This document shows, piece after piece, positions 34,501 to 43,300 of a DNA stretch of 64,000 nt; within the stretch, counting starts at the first letter, position 1; the number at the start of each line of letters is the position of its first letter. The DNA lies in contig NC_020172.2 of the NCBI RefSeq assembly GCF_000224145.3, forward strand, positions 3,021,557-3,085,556. The letters run 5' to 3'. Position numbers and translations under genes: made by a program. Below the pieces are notes generated by a model. The model did not search any database. It was not told the origin of the DNA and saw only the letters and a program-made list of their open reading frames with translations. Origin of the DNA: Ciona intestinalis. Lineage: Eukaryota > Chordata > Ascidiacea > Phlebobranchia > Cionidae.

Positions 34501-37500
34501 ACAGCAGTTAGTTCACCCACTAGCAATGAAATACCACAGAATGAAACTGCAATCATGTAAGTCAATGACTTTTGTGGTAATTTGAAACAGGGCCAGTTAA
34601 TTGAAATAATGAATGTAACTTTCTTTATCCTCATGTGGTGGTGTTCTGTTTCATACACCTCCTGCCAGTTTACAAGTTATCTAGTATGTTACATTGTGGG
34701 TGGTTATTTTTTGGGGGATTTTTTTTTAATTTTTTTATATATGGCTCATAATTTGGACAACCCATTAGTGACCACTGGGCTGGAGCAATTGCCGTTAAAT
34801 GTCTTGCCCAAGGACACATACGCCCGGGCAGGCGTGCTAACCAACTGTGCTTAGGTGCTGGAATAATTAGATCAAACATTAACTTTTGCAGCAAACGACA
34901 GCTTGCCAAAGCTGTCACTGTCTTTGTGGAAAGCATGGAACTTCCACCAGATGAACTAGAAAACGAAATTATTCTGGATACAATGTCTGTGAAGGTAAGA
35001 TGTAGTTATGTGTTCATTCTATGGAAAAGGCCCCATGACACGGTTTATAAAGAGCTAACAGAGGATAAACAGAATACATGCCAAATGTGGAGAATGTATG
35101 TATGCAACATACATAGTATAGCTTTTCAGGGGGCTAGGATGTAGGCCAGAGTTGCATTGCCTGTGTGTTATGTAAATTGAGAACTTAGTTTTAGAGCTAG
35201 AGGAATAAATTTGCAAATATTTAATATATATTTAAAATTTAATTTAATATTAAATTTTGTTAAAAGTTTGTATAATACAGGTTTTCCTTTACAGTTTCAA
35301 TATAAACATGTCAGCCTATATGTTTAACCTCTTAAATTACTGATGTCGATTTTGTTTTTTTTTTGTACTGAAACGTATGAAATAAAGTTGAATCCCACAT
35401 ATTGGGTTGTCATGTTTATATTTAATTAAATTAAATTTAACAGAAAATTCTAATTAATCCTGATTTTACAGGCAAAAAGGTTACCATCTTCCTTATTTGC
35501 ATCACAAAAAAAACGGAGTGCGCACCAAGAAGTATTTGATATTACATCTTCTCCTTATATTGGGTTTAATAGAACACATGTATCACCAACCTTATCCTTT
35601 CCATATACTCTTTTGAGAGGCTTGTCAAGATCTACTACTTTTAAAATGGTGTTATTTAAATCCACTTCACTCTTTCCAACTAAACAAAAAGATGTGTCTA
35701 AGTTTAGCCAGGTAGGCTGAGTGTTAATTTTAAATTTATAGTTGCATGTGGTAAGCATGTCTGACTGTAGCTCAGATAATATGGGCTTAAAATGGTACAA
35801 TTGTGGACATATTTGTTGTTGGGCAGTACTCTGCAATTGCTTCAACCCAGTGACTATTAATGGGTTGTCTAAATTACACTTTGCCGCAACCTAGCGATCT
35901 TTTATTGGTTGTCAGCCATACACCAAGTAAAAATGAGAAATTCAAAAAGAATTACCCACAAAATTATGTGTAACTCAAAAGGGGACTTAAAGTGTATGAA
36001 ACGAAACACCAGTGTTCTAAGAACTTTTGTTGCCACGCCATGAGATAAATAAAATAAATTCCTTTCTGTATCTTTTTTTCAGGTCACACAATTCGTTATC
36101 AGTGGAAATAATAACAGTTACGGTGGAAAAGTTCAATTGATTAATAATGACATAAAGGTAACACCGATGCAACCTGTGCCGTCTAAGCCACAAGTAAGTT
36201 TTAATAATCCACTCTTGAACTTAAAGTCTTAAAAACATAAGATTTTTTGAGTTTGGAAAAAATTTGCCAAATAAAAAACGTTTTTACCAAATAAAATTTT
36301 TAGAAACTAAAAAAATATTATCTACTAAAACACGCAGTATTAAATTATAAATTACTGCTACACTACAGAGACTTTATCAGTTGGAATGCGCAAAATATAA
36401 CCAAAATACGGAGGACTGGGATAAAAAAGACTGCGAATTCGAACCTGGAGTAGGCACAACACCAAGCAGATGCCAATGCGATAGTAAATATAATCCGTAT
36501 TCCGAAGAAATAGAGGAACAACAACAGGGATCTACATTCTCATGTTTAGTGGTTAGTATCTGATGGTAACATTATAAATACTTTTCAGAGAGAAGTTTAT
36601 TTCCTTGTAAATACTTTTCAGAAAGAAGTTTATTTCCCATCTGCAAAGGTTCTTAGTATTGTCAGTAAGATTGGTTTGTGGATTTCCCTATTTGGAGTTT
36701 TCCTAACATTTGTCATCTACATTTCTATAAAGTAAGTTTCAATTCAACATTTGTCCCTACTTAACATGAGGTGTATCCTTAGTGTATTAAAAGATGTGCC
36801 ATGAGATGTATTAAAAGCTGCCCTTGTAATTACCTGACAGTATGCTTGAAATGTATGCTTGGGTTTCCATATATGTCTGTCTGGAGTATTGAATGAATGT
36901 AACTTTTTTTATCCTTGCGTGGCCGGAAAACGACAGTCTTTATCACCTGGGTTTAACACCTCGTGCCAGCTTACAAGTTATCATGTATGTTACTTTGTAG
37001 GTGATTATTTTTTGTGATTTTTTTTTATTTTTTATGTATGGCTGATAATTTGGACAACCCATTAGTGACCAGTGGGCTGGAGCAATTGCCGTTAAGTGTC
37101 TTGCCCAAGGACACGCCCGCAATGGTAGCAGCCTGGAGCCCTGAACCCATTACCTCTGGGTTAAAAGCAGGGGCGCTAACCACTATGCCACGGCGCAGGG
37201 TATTATATAGCGCTCGCTCATAATTCAACTTAAGACTCAACAACGAACACATGTGGTGTTTAAAGAATTTGTCATTAAAAAAAACTTCTAAATTTCAGGC
37301 AGTTAAGGAACAGGCAACCAACAATTTTTATTCTGAACATCTGTGTCTGTCTTTTTATTGTTTACATCACCTTTCTCTTTGGAATTCAAGCAACTGAAAC
37401 AAAGACTACATGCGATGCAAGTGCTATGATATTGCATTATGCCTTACTGGCTTTCTGGTTTTGGTGTGGGGCAAACACACTCAATCTGTACAAGTTAATT

Positions 37501-39374
37501 GTGAAGGTTTGTGCTGCTTTTACTCCTTTTGTATGAAACTAAGTTATTTTTTGTCATCGTGGCTGGAGCTGTTAGTCAAACAGTTTGTTCTCCTTAAATA
37601 AACACATATTTTTAAAGGCTTAGCAGCAACCTCAAATTTAACCATTTTCCTGTCTTCGCTATTGTATTCGAAGCGATAAACAAAATTTTTTTTATGTTAT
37701 TTGTTTCCTGAACCTTTAAAAATAAGTTTAATAAAAGGTAATGTGTTTCACAGGTCTTTGGTTCTCCTGACACCCTTACACCATGTGTGCTGTACAGTAC
37801 CTGTTATGGACTGCCTTTGTTAATAGTTGGTATCAATGCAGGAGCTACTATTTTTACTACTGACTTATCGTTGCCCGAAGGTAGTCAAAGAAATGTTTCA
37901 GATACATTGTTACATATAGTAGGGTGGGAAAAGATAGGAAACCTTTTCATTCTATTTCCCGTTCCATTTGGTACTAAACAAAGAACATTCAAGAAATTTT
38001 AAAACTGTATCCTTAAGACTACAATAGACCGCTGATAATTGTTTAAAACACGATCAGGATATTTCAGTATTATTTGCTAAAGATATCCAATCTTCCCCCA
38101 CCCTACTATATGTATATTCTGTGTATGCTTTTATTAGTGAAAAAAACAAAGCCTATTTCTCCACTATGGTGGGGCAATGTTGCAATACAATAGGTTCTTA
38201 TTTACATGTTGCCATGTATAAAACTTTGTGAGTGTTTTTTGTTTATTTGTTTTTTATGTGGCTGTTAATTTGAACAACCCTTTAGTGACTGCTGGGTTGG
38301 AGTAATGTTTGTTAAGTATTTCTTACAATGACATTTACACTTAAAATGATAGCAGCATTGAACATCAAACCTGGTACTGTTCGGTTACAATGAGAGCGTC
38401 TAATCAATGCACTTGATTAAATATTTATGGTATAATATTTTTCCAGTTCTCTGCCTCACTTTAACATTTGTAGTTTTTAAAATTAAACAACTCAATCGTT
38501 TTTAGGAGAAGATTCTAACTACAGACACAGCGCTAAATGTTGGTTGAGACATTACTCACTTTACTTTGGCTTCTTGCTCCCAATGGGTCTTATAATTCTT
38601 TTCAATGTTGTGGTCTTTGTTCTTGTAATCAGTAAACTGACTTGCAAGAGAGATAAGGTATTTCCTATAGGCATCTAAACGAATGATGCTTAAAATCATG
38701 GTCTTTGTTTATGACATGTTTTATTCATATAGAATAATTGCCATTAAGTGTTCTTGGCATTCATGATCAACTGGGAAGAGTGTTTTCTTTTCCACCAAAC
38801 ATATATTTTGTCTCCTTGAATAATTTTAAATTTTGCTCTTTAGATTCGCTCATCAAAATCACAGAAGAACAGTGCTAAGGAAGGGCTTTCACTTGCAGTA
38901 ACGCTGTGTTTTATGATGGGATTTGCTTGGATTTTTGGCTACTTTCTGCTCATAGACGGCGATTTAAAATTAATAGAAGTAATGTCATGGCTTTTTACTC
39001 TCTTTAATGCTGGCCAGGTAACACTTTTTATCAATATGCTGTTTAATAGTAATTACCTATATTTTATCCATTGTGTTTTAATGATTGCCCTTTTGCGGTT
39101 AAACAATATGACTTGATATCATTTTCAAAGAAAATAATTAAAAAATATGTAACGTCAAACAATTATTATAAGCTGAACCAACATGAACTTATAGGGTAGT
39201 TAACCAACATAAATTTAACAGGGAATAACAATCTTCTACTTTAACTGTTTAAAACAAAACCAAGCACGAAGATTATGGTTGGACCCCTTGCTTGCTCAAT
39301 GCTGTAACAAGAAACCAATAACCAAAGTTGAAAGTGTGGAACTCAGTCAAACTACCAATCTATCCAAACTCTGA
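16525..39374 (+). CDS. Adhesion GPCR with 19 EGF and 6 FN3 domains
   Basis: A cell-surface receptor of about 2,000 residues in 43 exons. Order: signal peptide, 87-residue novel domain, EGF 1-13, FN3 1-3, EGF 14-15, FN3 4-6, EGF 16-19, hormone-receptor-like segment, GAIN with GPS, seven helices, short tail. Exons not given in the block entries: 16525-16588, 17476-17736. The start ATG at 16525 is followed at once by a hydrophobic leader. Extracellular exons are all phase 1. Adhesion GPCRs bind matrix or neighbouring cells and signal through a tethered agonist beside the GPS. Oddities: a frameshift in EGF 1, a gap and paired frameshifts in EGF 3, a GPS without the cleavage triplet, and a duplicated splice acceptor before helix 1. 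The mosaic does not match a vertebrate subfamily I recognise. Candidate AATAAA signals follow at 39925 and 40282. Confidence 0.88.
16645..16800 (+). mobile_element. Internally deleted MITE plus fragment of a second
   Basis: 16645-16746 has both termini but lacks ~100 bp of the core. It is followed by the tail of another copy (GCTAACGGTATCTTACTCCA). Confidence 0.7.
17154..17340 (+). mobile_element. MITE, Cimi-1-like
   Basis: Full copy, CAGTATAGGGTGGGGGAAG to CCCCACCCTAATATA, in receptor intron 1. Confidence 0.85.
17868..17980 (+). mobile_element. SINE tail
   Basis: GTGGTAACTCGTAAGTGGCC through to CTCATTCATT. Confidence 0.7.
17988..18183 (+). mobile_element. MITE, Cimi-1-like
   Basis: Full copy with good ends in the intron before EGF 1. 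Confidence 0.85.
18496..18669. mobile_element. Unclassified foldback element, 174 bp
   Basis: Arms of 25 nt, GATGTATTTGTTCCGACCGT at 18496 and its near-perfect reverse complement ending 18669 (two mismatches). Inside lie a second inverted pair around CGTTCCGGG and CCCGGAAC. Not the MITE or SINE of the rest of the window. Confidence 0.65.
18826..19016 (+). mobile_element. MITE, TAAAATGAGAC subfamily
   Basis: Left end GCTGGGGTAAAATGAG and right end ACCCCACAATACTATA; belongs to the second subfamily, which has AGAATATTCACA-type core. Confidence 0.75.
19027..19064. repeat. 15-bp hairpin next to EGF 2 exon
   Basis: ACCACGGCCTACTAG and CTAGTAAGCCGTGGT form a hairpin with one mismatch and an 8-nt loop, between a MITE end and the exon at 19099. 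Confidence 0.7.
19236..19352 (+). mobile_element. SINE tail
   Basis: Well-kept tail starting 24 bp after the EGF 2 donor. Confidence 0.8.
19516..19541. repeat. (AT)n microsatellite
   Basis: About 12 uninterrupted AT units in an intron 130 bp before the N gap; may have hindered assembly. Confidence 0.8.
19670..19719. other. Assembly gap of 50 N
   Basis: Fifty consecutive N, a conventional size for a gap of unknown length. It removes the acceptor and first bases of the EGF 3 exon; one or more further EGF exons could be missing. Confidence 0.95.
20034..20195 (-). mobile_element. (ATT)-tailed retroelement
   Basis: Core GTGACAAAACAACAGTTGTT and start AAGCGTGGTCGCTACACCTA; tail partly lost. Confidence 0.75.
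20566..20760 (+). mobile_element. MITE, Cimi-1-like
   Basis: Starts 27 bp after the EGF 4 donor; ends CAGTAGGGTTGGGGAAG and TCTTCCCCAGACTTACT. Confidence 0.8.
20940..21075 (+). mobile_element. SINE fragment
   Basis: Middle part (AACCCAGTGTTTCCAAATGG) and part of the tail. Confidence 0.65.
22721..22773. repeat. Perfect 34-bp palindrome in receptor intron
   Basis: Bases 22727-22760 are a perfect palindrome without spacer; half-site ACACTGACAAATAGACA. Outer CTGGTTT and AAACCAG extend it on both sides, broken only by a 6-nt insert on the right. Confidence 0.9.
22835..24719 (+). other. Receptor EGF 8-13: tandemly duplicated three-exon unit
   Basis: Exons 22835-22948, 23304-23414, 23703-23816, then 24004-24117, 24214-24324, 24606-24719. 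Exons 1 and 4 are identical as far as I can compare; pairs 2/5 and 3/6 differ by a few bases. Introns are duplicated too: the stretch after each first exon and the 40 bp before each second exon match. Unit 1 alone holds a SINE in its first intron. Confidence 0.88.
23062..23235 (+). mobile_element. SINE fragment present in only one EGF unit
   Basis: Degenerate middle and tail (CACAAAGTTACATAC); absent from the same intron of the duplicated unit at 24118-24213. Confidence 0.7.
24940..25035 (+). mobile_element. Degenerate SINE tail fragments
   Basis: Two short stretches with AAACAGAACACCGTGTTATA-like sequence. Confidence 0.5.
25128..27077 (+). other. Receptor FN3 domains 1-3
   Basis: FN3-1 is split over 25128-25255 and 25604-25733 (phase 0 internal intron); FN3-2 is 26258-26509; FN3-3 is 26817-27077. 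Typical FN3 cues are the strand [16 protein letters not shown] in FN3-2 and the opening PGKPENVRI in FN3-3. Several NTS/NYT sequons suggest glycosylation. Confidence 0.82.
27392..28042 (+). other. Receptor EGF 14-15
   Basis: Exons 27392-27502 and 27932-28042, each 111 nt and phase 1-1. EGF 14 starts [10 protein letters not shown]; the residue before the first cysteine is Ala, so calcium binding may be weaker. EGF 15 starts [11 protein letters not shown] 34-bp minisatellite fills the intron between them. Confidence 0.85.
27560..27915. repeat. 34-bp minisatellite, about 10 copies
   Basis: Unit TAAGTTTTCCTAATGTATTC then CTAGTGTTTAGTAT, clearest from 27680 to 27915 and degenerate before that. 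It lies in the intron between EGF 14 and EGF 15. Confidence 0.85.
28185..28495 (+). mobile_element. SINE, full length
   Basis: Complete head and tail in the intron before FN3-4; it is absent from the matching intron before FN3-1. Confidence 0.9.
28512..30455 (+). other. Receptor FN3 domains 4-6 (duplicate of 1-3)
   Basis: Exons 28512-28639, 29022-29151, 29470-29721 and 30195-30455 have exactly the lengths of the first FN3 block (128, 130, 252, 261 nt). Long stretches of exon match, for example the last half of FN3-2 and FN3-5 and most of FN3-3 and FN3-6, while introns have diverged and gained different insertions. Confidence 0.85.
29785..30070 (+). mobile_element. SINE, degenerate
   Basis: Head eroded (TTGCACAGTGATCACAGCAC), tail recognisable to GGATAAATAAGTAA. 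Confidence 0.65.
30784..32358 (+). other. Receptor EGF 16-19
   Basis: Exons 30784-30894, 31214-31327, 31605-31715 and 32254-32358. EGF 16 is the sister of EGF 14 ([13 protein letters not shown] shared). EGF 18 starts SYDDC. EGF 19 is shorter (105 nt), has the cysteine pattern of a nidogen-type EGF ([14 protein letters not shown]) and closes the array. Confidence 0.82.
31750..32150 (+). mobile_element. SINE split by an unrelated insert
   Basis: 5' middle part at 31750-31850 and tail at 32060-32150, possibly one copy interrupted by ~200 bp. Confidence 0.5.
32783..32893 (-). mobile_element. SINE tail
   Basis: Reverse tail, CTTACTTTACCCTGGCC to TGTTACTTTGTGGGTGATTG. Confidence 0.75.
32972..33316 (+). 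other. Receptor hormone-receptor-like cysteine segment
   Basis: Exons 32972-33073 and 33216-33316 encode about 67 residues with four cysteines, including [13 protein letters not shown] and ELPC. The position between EGF repeats and GAIN and the spacing recall the HormR (HRM) domain of adhesion GPCRs, but the usual tryptophan is not present, so this is a tentative match. Confidence 0.45.
33330..33720. mobile_element. Reverse tail and forward middle of SINEs
   Basis: 33330-33455 is a minus tail; 33553-33720 is a plus copy with TGTGTCCTTGGGCAAGACAC. Confidence 0.65.
34608..34862 (-). mobile_element. SINE, nearly full length
   Basis: Reverse copy lacking most of the A box; sits just before the GAIN exon at 34892. 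Confidence 0.8.
35740..36062 (+). mobile_element. SINE, degenerate
   Basis: Middle AATTGCTTCAACCCAGTG partly duplicated, then a decayed tail. Confidence 0.6.
36574..36650. repeat. 33-nt tandem duplication spanning a splice acceptor
   Basis: AATACTTTTCAG followed by (A/G)AAGTTTATTTCC occurs twice, with AG at 36587-36588 and 36620-36621. Both acceptors keep the receptor frame. Confidence 0.9.
36890..37198 (-). mobile_element. SINE, full length
   Basis: Reverse copy with complete A box at its right end (CTAACCACTATGCCACGGCG). Confidence 0.9.
37615..37700 (+). mobile_element. (ATT)-tailed retroelement, 3' part
   Basis: CCTGTCTTCGCTATTG then TTCGAAGCGATAAA only. Confidence 0.55.
37914..38112 (+). 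mobile_element. MITE, Cimi-1-like
   Basis: Full copy in the intron between helix 4 and helix 5 exons, 34 bp after the donor. Confidence 0.85.
38205..38410 (-). mobile_element. SINE, highly decayed
   Basis: Reverse copy recognisable by CCTTTAGTGACTGCTGGGTT and spacing. Confidence 0.6.
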
Positions 39375-40381
39375 CATTTGTTTTAAGAAAAGGAGTCCAT
39401 GTCAATGGGTTGGCATATATACTGTACAATGAGTGAAACGAGGCTGTTCTTTTTTGTATTTTTGACTTGGTCTGCATACACTGTATATTTTGTATTGTGT
39501 TTAACTTGTCCGCACTTTGTTGTTGAAACATTTGGAACTTAGAGTATTTAAACAGTGCCAGGCAGATAACAATATTATTCTATTTATGTTTTCATGTTAC
39601 CATCATTACCATTTAGATGCGTTGAGGTTTTGTGTTGATTCAACGGTAAACAATGAATCATGGACATAAACAGTTGCACAATGTCAAATATTTTTGTGGT
39701 ATAACATGTTTTAGATATTAGTCAAATTTTCCGTTAAAATCTATATTGGAAAATGTTTCGCTTCATAGAAAAATAAGGGTAAGGAAGTAGAAAAAGGTGC
39801 AAAGTTAAAGTTCCATACTGATTGTTATATAACCAAGTGTATTGTGTTTGTGTATATTCTTTGGCAGATTACACCATGTGTTTTTATTGAATCGATTTTT
39901 CTTTTTTAAAGCACATTTTTGCATAATAAACTGCTTTAAATGGTTTTACATTCATGAATATTATAGGAGGTTGGAACTAGGATATTAAAAGCATTTTCAA
40001 AGAGATGTTTTTTAATCTATTCTCCTAGGTGGGCTTGCCTGCTGAAATTCGTATGTGAAGAGACTCAAACACTTAATATTACCGCTTAGGGGACTATATT
40101 CAAAATTAAAACAATCTTAGTCATGTCTCGCATTGTTTGCTTAGTCAGTACTTACGAACGAGTTAGAGTGCACTTATAGTCATAATAAAAGTACATCTGC
40201 GCAATTTTAACTTAGCTAACTTGTTTGTATCACCAGAATACAAATGTTTTGTTTGGCAAAAAATAAGCCTTTAACTGGTGCAATAAAGTAGAACTCGACA
40301 CGAGCGTTGGTGCATTTGTGTTTTGCGGAAAAGTCTGTTTGTTGTTGTTTGTATTTCTGAATGTAAACGGCGATTCGAATC
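39375..40381. other. Spacer between receptor and gene 3
   Basis: About 1 kb: receptor 3' UTR, then presumed promoter and 5' UTR of gene 3. No MITE or SINE is seen here, unlike neighbouring spacers. No TATA box is obvious near 40382. Confidence 0.5.
39925..40287 (+). terminator. Candidate poly(A) signals of the receptor gene
   Basis: AATAAA occurs at 39925-39930 (about 550 bp after the stop) and at 40282-40287, just before gene 3. Either could end the receptor mRNA; which is used cannot be told from sequence. Confidence 0.4.
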
Positions 40382-43300
40382 ATGAAAAGACATAAAAAGG
40401 GTGGTAAGTGCTAACACACTTCAGTTAAAATCGACTTTAACGTAATAATAAGACAGAGCGTTGAAACGTTCATGCTGTGCAGTTTGTGGTTAAGATGTAA
40501 ATGAATGAATGAATGTAACTTTTTTTATCCTCGCGTGGCCGGAAAACGACAGTGGTTATAACGCGGGTGTTTTGTTTTATACACCTCGTGCCAGCTTAGA
40601 CGTGTAACTTTGTGGATGTTTAATTTCGGGGAATTTTTTCATTCTTTCTATGTGACTGATAATTTGGACAACTTATTAGTGACCACTGAGTTGAAGCAAT
40701 TGTCGTTAAGTGTCTTGCCCAAGGACACATAAGCCCACAACGGTAGCAGTGAAGAGCCTTGAACCCATTACATCTGGGTTTGAGGCAAGCGCGCTAACCA
40801 ACTATGATGCGGCTCGAAAAAGATTTAAAATCAAAGCAGCGGTGCTTGTGAAGAAGTGGTTCCTTAGGGTATCTGCTAACCCCTAAATACTAACCCCTAT
40901 AACTACTAAACCCTAACTAATGCCTCACTACCGCCCTCTTACACTTTATACCAACATTCTGTGAAGTAACAAAGTATTCTGCACTATAGTGTCCTAATTT
41001 TTTATCAAATCAAGTATGTGTAATTAATTTCAGAGCCTACGGACTCTCATGATCGTGGCCACCATCATAGACATCATAAATCGGATCGCAGAAAGGAAGC
41101 AATTGATGAGAAATATGTTTCAACAAGAAAAAGATCTCCACAATCTTCAAGTTCAAGGTATTTTAGTGAATTATGTGGTTTTGTTTAATGTGGCTAATTA
41201 GTAGTAACAAAATAATAATTTAGTGGGTGATTATTTTGCGAAGATTTTTTTTGGCTAACAATTTAGACAACCCATATCACCAGGGTAAGCCAACTGCCGT
41301 TAAGTGTCTTGCCAAGGCACATATTTAGCAAAAAAATAGGATCAAAATAATAGCAGTGTCATGCTTAAAATAAAAGCAGTGTCAGTTATCAATTTTGTTA
41401 TAAAAATGATTTTAAATAATTTTAGTGTGGTAAGAGAAGATGTGGGAGGGAAGAAAAGGAAAAGGAAGAGCTCTTCATATTCATCATCCAGCTCTTTCGA
41501 GTCCCCTGCTTCACGCCACAAAATGAAGAAGCAACGTTATAAAAGTCCCTCTCCAAAAGGCAAAACAAAACCAAAGAAGGTATGTCTTTTAGGAATGTGC
41601 CGAAGTTGTAAAAGCTTAGATTCGCCGAGCTTTAACCAAATTCCGACCAAGCACTAAACTGCTATAACGTCATTAAGGATAAAAGCATAGAAAACAAATG
41701 TTTTTTTTTAGTTCAAAAGTGTCATTAATCAAATCATACAGAAACATTTGGTTTGCAATTAAAGAGATGGCTCGTTTCGTTATTTCCAATATTCTTTTCG
41801 TAATTGCCAATGACGGGCTTGGCACATTCCTAATGCCTGTATATATAGGTGGCTTTTTAGAATGCAGGACAGATAGAAATAGTTAGACATGCATTCCAGT
41901 GAAATACAATTAACTTATTGGTTTAAATGTTTACTGACTAATGCAGCTCAGAAAATTCTGGGGTTGGCCTGCCCATTAAGTCACCCCAGATTATGCGCCG
42001 TATGCCTGTATGCTCAGTTCATGGAATTTTGGCATTTAGCAAGGAAACTGCATTAGTTATGTCCAACAGTGTGTATCACAATGTAAGTTTTATTTAAAAT
42101 ATTAAAACATTTGCTACAGGACCATGAACGGGGCAGAAGCCGTGAGAAAAAGTCGCGAAAATCTAAAGATAATGAAAAGATACACGAATCTCACGATTTA
42201 CATAGATCACAAAGTTCTGCCTCAAGTAAAAATGTGTATCATGAATCACATGAGCAACATAAGTATAAAGATGACCGATCGCGAAGTGGGAAACCGACTA
42301 ATGAACCTAAACAGTAAGTGATATATTATAACATAAATCAGCATGCAAAGCATACAATATATAGTGTAAAGTGTGGCATGCCTTATGGTAGTGGTACACT
42401 ATGTATGACATTAAATCCATTGTTCTTACCTTCGTGAAAGCGGTAGGCGCTAACATCCGGGGAGGTCTATGCGCTAGCACACACAGGGTGACTGGGTAAT
42501 GGGTTAAGTCTGATGAAAGCTCAGATTCCATTGGGTGTCACACTGCAGTCCGCACTGGTGTAGAATAGAATGCTTAACATGGTAGCTTGCCTGCTTGCAT
42601 TTTTTCTGTTCAATGTGGGTGAGGCACGTCATAGTTCCCAGGATTTTAGGCCAGGACTTGCCCCTTACCCCAAAGCAAGCCTGCTTGCAATATTGTTGCA
42701 TTTAGTTTAACCAAAAAAGCAATATCAAAAATCTGACAAAAATCTTAGGTTCCATAGAGTGTCAAACAGCCATACAAGTCTAAGTATGAGATCTTGTACT
42801 GCGAAAATTGTGAATAGCTTATTAAACCTGTAGAATAGAATGTCTAACGCAGTAGTTTTTCTGTATGAAATAACATTGCATTTAATTTACCAGAAAAGCA
42901 ATTTCAAAAGTAGCTCACTCCGATTCCGTGAAGAAGTCCCAGTGGAGGCAGGAGAGCGAGTATGAGTCCTCCACTGACGAATGGAGCAGCGGGAAAAAGC
43001 CGGAGAAGAAGCATAAAGAGGAGAAGACACACAAGAAGCACAAAAAGGAAGTAATCCAGGATCCTCCAAGAGAGAAACAGAAAAAGAAGAGCAAAGAGCA
43101 AGAGGTTGAGAGGACCTTAAAGTCACGGCAACCTTTAAAGCATGAAATGTAACTAGATTTATTTTTGTGTATGAATATGATTAAATTATCCTATTTTGGC
43201 AACTGCATGTTGCAGTTCATTCAGCAAGGTGAAGTTTTTCTATTAAGATTATTTCTAAAAATTAAAAAAAAATATTATTTATGTTTTTGTATGTGAATAT

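Larger units (their letters stand above)
33779..36551 (+). other. Receptor GAIN domain and GPS
   Basis: Exons 33779-33949, 34450-34556, 34892-34994, 35472-35711, 36083-36193, 36369-36551. The helical first part ([18 protein letters not shown]) and beta-rich second part fit GAIN. The GPS keeps its Cys-Trp-Cys-Cys-Cys framework ([19 protein letters not shown]) but the following HL(S/T) is replaced by a Glu/Gln-rich insert and QGSTFSCLV. Autoproteolysis is therefore doubtful. Confidence 0.75.
36622..39374 (+). other. Receptor seven-helix domain and tail
   Basis: Exons 36622-36731, 37299-37506, 37754-37880, 38506-38657, 38844-39017, 39222-39374 (stop TGA). Helix 1 is [18 protein letters not shown]; helix 2 [18 protein letters not shown]; helix 3 has [11 protein letters not shown] and ends LYKLIVK; KCWL carries the loop-2 cysteine; helix 5 [19 protein letters not shown]; helix 6 has [14 protein letters not shown]; helix 7 ends GITIFYFNC. 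This fits the 7tm_2 family. The tail is about 42 residues. An alternative acceptor at 36589 adds 11 residues in frame. Confidence 0.88.

Noticed and set aside
37025..37252. Plus and minus frames of about 70 codons
   Set aside because: They lie inside a full-length SINE and recur in other copies.
39375..40381. Operon joining receptor and gene 3
   Set aside because: Ciona has operons with very short spacers, but here about 1 kb with its own poly(A) signals separates the genes.
43149..43152. Stop codon TAA ending gene 3 at 43150
   Set aside because: The ATGTAACT contains a donor after AT; splicing to 43426 continues the same charged protein in phase.
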